A stretch of DNA of 6,461 bases from an uncultured Erysipelotrichaceae bacterium (lineage in GTDB: Bacteria; Bacillota_I; Bacilli_A; Erysipelotrichales; Erysipelotrichaceae). The DNA lies in assembly GCA_900314345.1 (NCBI GenBank), contig OMUX01000140.1:1-6461 (forward strand), in the 5' to 3' direction. The notes beneath the pieces are model-generated. The model saw only the letters and a list, made by a program, of their open reading frames with translations, was not told the origin of the DNA and searched no databases. Each line of letters begins with the position of its first letter. Positions within the stretch are counted from its first letter, which is position 1. This document shows, one piece after another, positions 5,611-6,461 of the stretch. The position numbers and the translations under genes were made by a program.

Positions 5611-6461
5611 ATGAAACAGTTCAAGAAGATCATGTCCACGATCGTGGCACTGACGCTGTCCTTCAATGGATTCGCAGCCGTGGATGCAGATGATACATCA
5701 GCAGGAGAAACAGCTGAACCTGCACCGGCAGATACTGCTGTGGTGGAAGAAGCACCAGCTGTAGAAGAGCAGCCGGCAGAGCCTGTGATCGTACAGGAAG
5801 AAGCTGCACCTGCAGAAGAGCAACAGCCTGCACCTGACGTACAGGTTGAAGAAACACAGGAAAATACAGAACCAGCACAGACTGTTGAGGGACAGTCTGT
5901 TGATGATGGAACAGAAGCAGTAACAGTGCCTGCAGAAACGACAGAGACTGCAGTCACTGAAGCAGCCGAATCTGCAGAAAACACTGAATCCGTTGATACA
6001 CCGGCAGAAGACACTACAGTAGAGAATACTGCTGAACCTGCTGAAAGCCAGAATACTTCTGAAGCAAAGACAGCACCTGACACAGCGTGGGATGATGAAG
6101 AAACTACTGGAACAGAGCCGACTTCTACAGTTGAAGTGACAGCGGTGCAAGAAGGAACAGCGGATACTGGAGTTACTGCAGAACCTGAGAGCACAGCAAC
6201 TGCTGAAACAGCAGCAGCTGAGCCGACTGCTGATCCTTCTGCAGTACCGGCCATGAGGAAGGGACCAAGAAGAAACGTTGCTGATGGTGCCGCAAGCATC
6301 AATGGAACACAGTATGAAAATCTGACTACTGCATATGCAGCACTGAAGGAAGGGGAAACGATCGTTCTTCTGAAGGACGGTACCGATGATGAAATTCCGC
6401 TGCCGGCTGTAAACTACACACTGGATCTGAACGGCCATTCTTATGGCGGTAATGGTTTCTA
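5611..6461 (+). CDS. Secreted/surface protein with acidic low-complexity region and beta-helix-like module (partial, 3' end outside window)
   Basis: The first 283 residues of a larger protein are present. A signal peptide is clear: basic MKQFKK, a hydrophobic core to about residue 21, and a likely cut after VDA (24-26). Residues 27-213 are low complexity, dominated by Ala, Glu, Thr, Pro and Val; there is one Lys (153), no Arg, one Trp (160), and no Leu, Cys, Phe, Tyr or His. Such regions are usually extended spacers that cross the cell wall. A short basic patch, RKGPRR (216-221), ends it. Residues 223-283 hold a pattern seen in Gram-positive parallel beta-helix surface proteins: INGTQYENLTTAYAAL, ETIVLLKDG, YTLDLNGHSYGG. 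The start has a strong ribosome site (GGAGG, 5597-5601). Any LPXTG or other anchor would lie beyond the window. The ligand or substrate is unknown. Confidence 0.85.
   Translation, partial: MKQFKKIMSTIVALTLSFNGFAAVDADDTSAGETAEPAPADTAVVEEAPAVEEQPAEPVIVQEEAAPAEEQQPAPDVQVEETQENTEPAQTVEGQSVDDGTEAVTVPAETTETAVTEAAESAENTESVDTPAEDTTVENTAEPAESQNTSEAKTAPDTAWDDEETTGTEPTSTVEVTAVQEGTADTGVTAEPESTATAETAAAEPTADPSAVPAMRKGPRRNVADGAASINGTQYENLTTAYAALKEGETIVLLKDGTDDEIPLPAVNYTLDLNGHSYGGNGF

Noticed and set aside
5544..6438. Two long minus-strand frames (252 and 246 codons) opposite the surface-protein gene
   Set aside because: They mirror the low-complexity Ala/Glu/Thr/Pro codons, giving Ser/Val/Ala-rich or Cys/Ser/Phe-rich strings with no domain. 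The plus strand has a start, ribosome site, signal peptide and a recognisable module.
1..6461. CRISPR array, tRNA or rRNA gene, insertion sequence, attachment site
   Set aside because: No regularly spaced repeats, no tRNA-like cloverleaf or rRNA segment, no transposase motif and no terminal inverted repeats were seen on either strand.

Overview
The window reads as a low-to-mid GC Bacillota (Firmicutes) chromosome, most plausibly an Erysipelotrichia-type gut bacterium. The lineage is inferred from four things: a T-box leader controlling an aminoacyl-tRNA synthetase, a CcpA-type cre site, a glycerol kinase with the histidine that HPr phosphorylates in Gram-positives, and a threonyl-tRNA synthetase lacking the TGS domain, a form known from mycoplasmas and their relatives. 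TGA is used as an ordinary stop, so this is not the mycoplasma code. All supported genes are on the + strand.

Layout. 1-126 is the C-terminal tail of an unrecognised gene. It overlaps by 16 nt a nucleotidyltransferase-fold gene (111-870) that resembles the toxin half of AbiE-like pairs and is broken by a frameshift near 312-320. 871-1078 holds no intact gene, only what may be a decayed reading frame. A cre site at 1083-1097 precedes glpK (glycerol kinase, 1141-2643), which is followed after 3 nt by a macro-domain protein (2647-3177).

A clear promoter at 3174-3201, whose -35 box overlaps the macro gene's stop codon, starts a T-box leader (about 3208-3455) with Stem I, Stem III, antiterminator and terminator. 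It controls thrS (3456-5219), which ends in a strong intrinsic terminator at 5244-5274. 5275-5610 has no convincing gene but contains an operator-like near-palindrome. From 5611 to the window end runs the start of a large secreted or surface protein: signal peptide, about 187 residues of acidic Ala/Glu/Thr/Pro/Val low-complexity sequence, then the start of a beta-helix-like module.

How the parts work together. glpK and the macro gene form one unit, with the first gene apparently under carbon catabolite control (cre in the leader, HPr-target His in the protein). thrS is a separate unit that senses uncharged tRNA-Thr. The first two genes look like a decaying defence or toxin-antitoxin-like pair. 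I do not see a clearly new multi-gene system. The most notable items are the TGS-less ThrS, the macro domain with Cys at the usual Asp position, the frameshifted nucleotidyltransferase, and the compositionally extreme surface protein.
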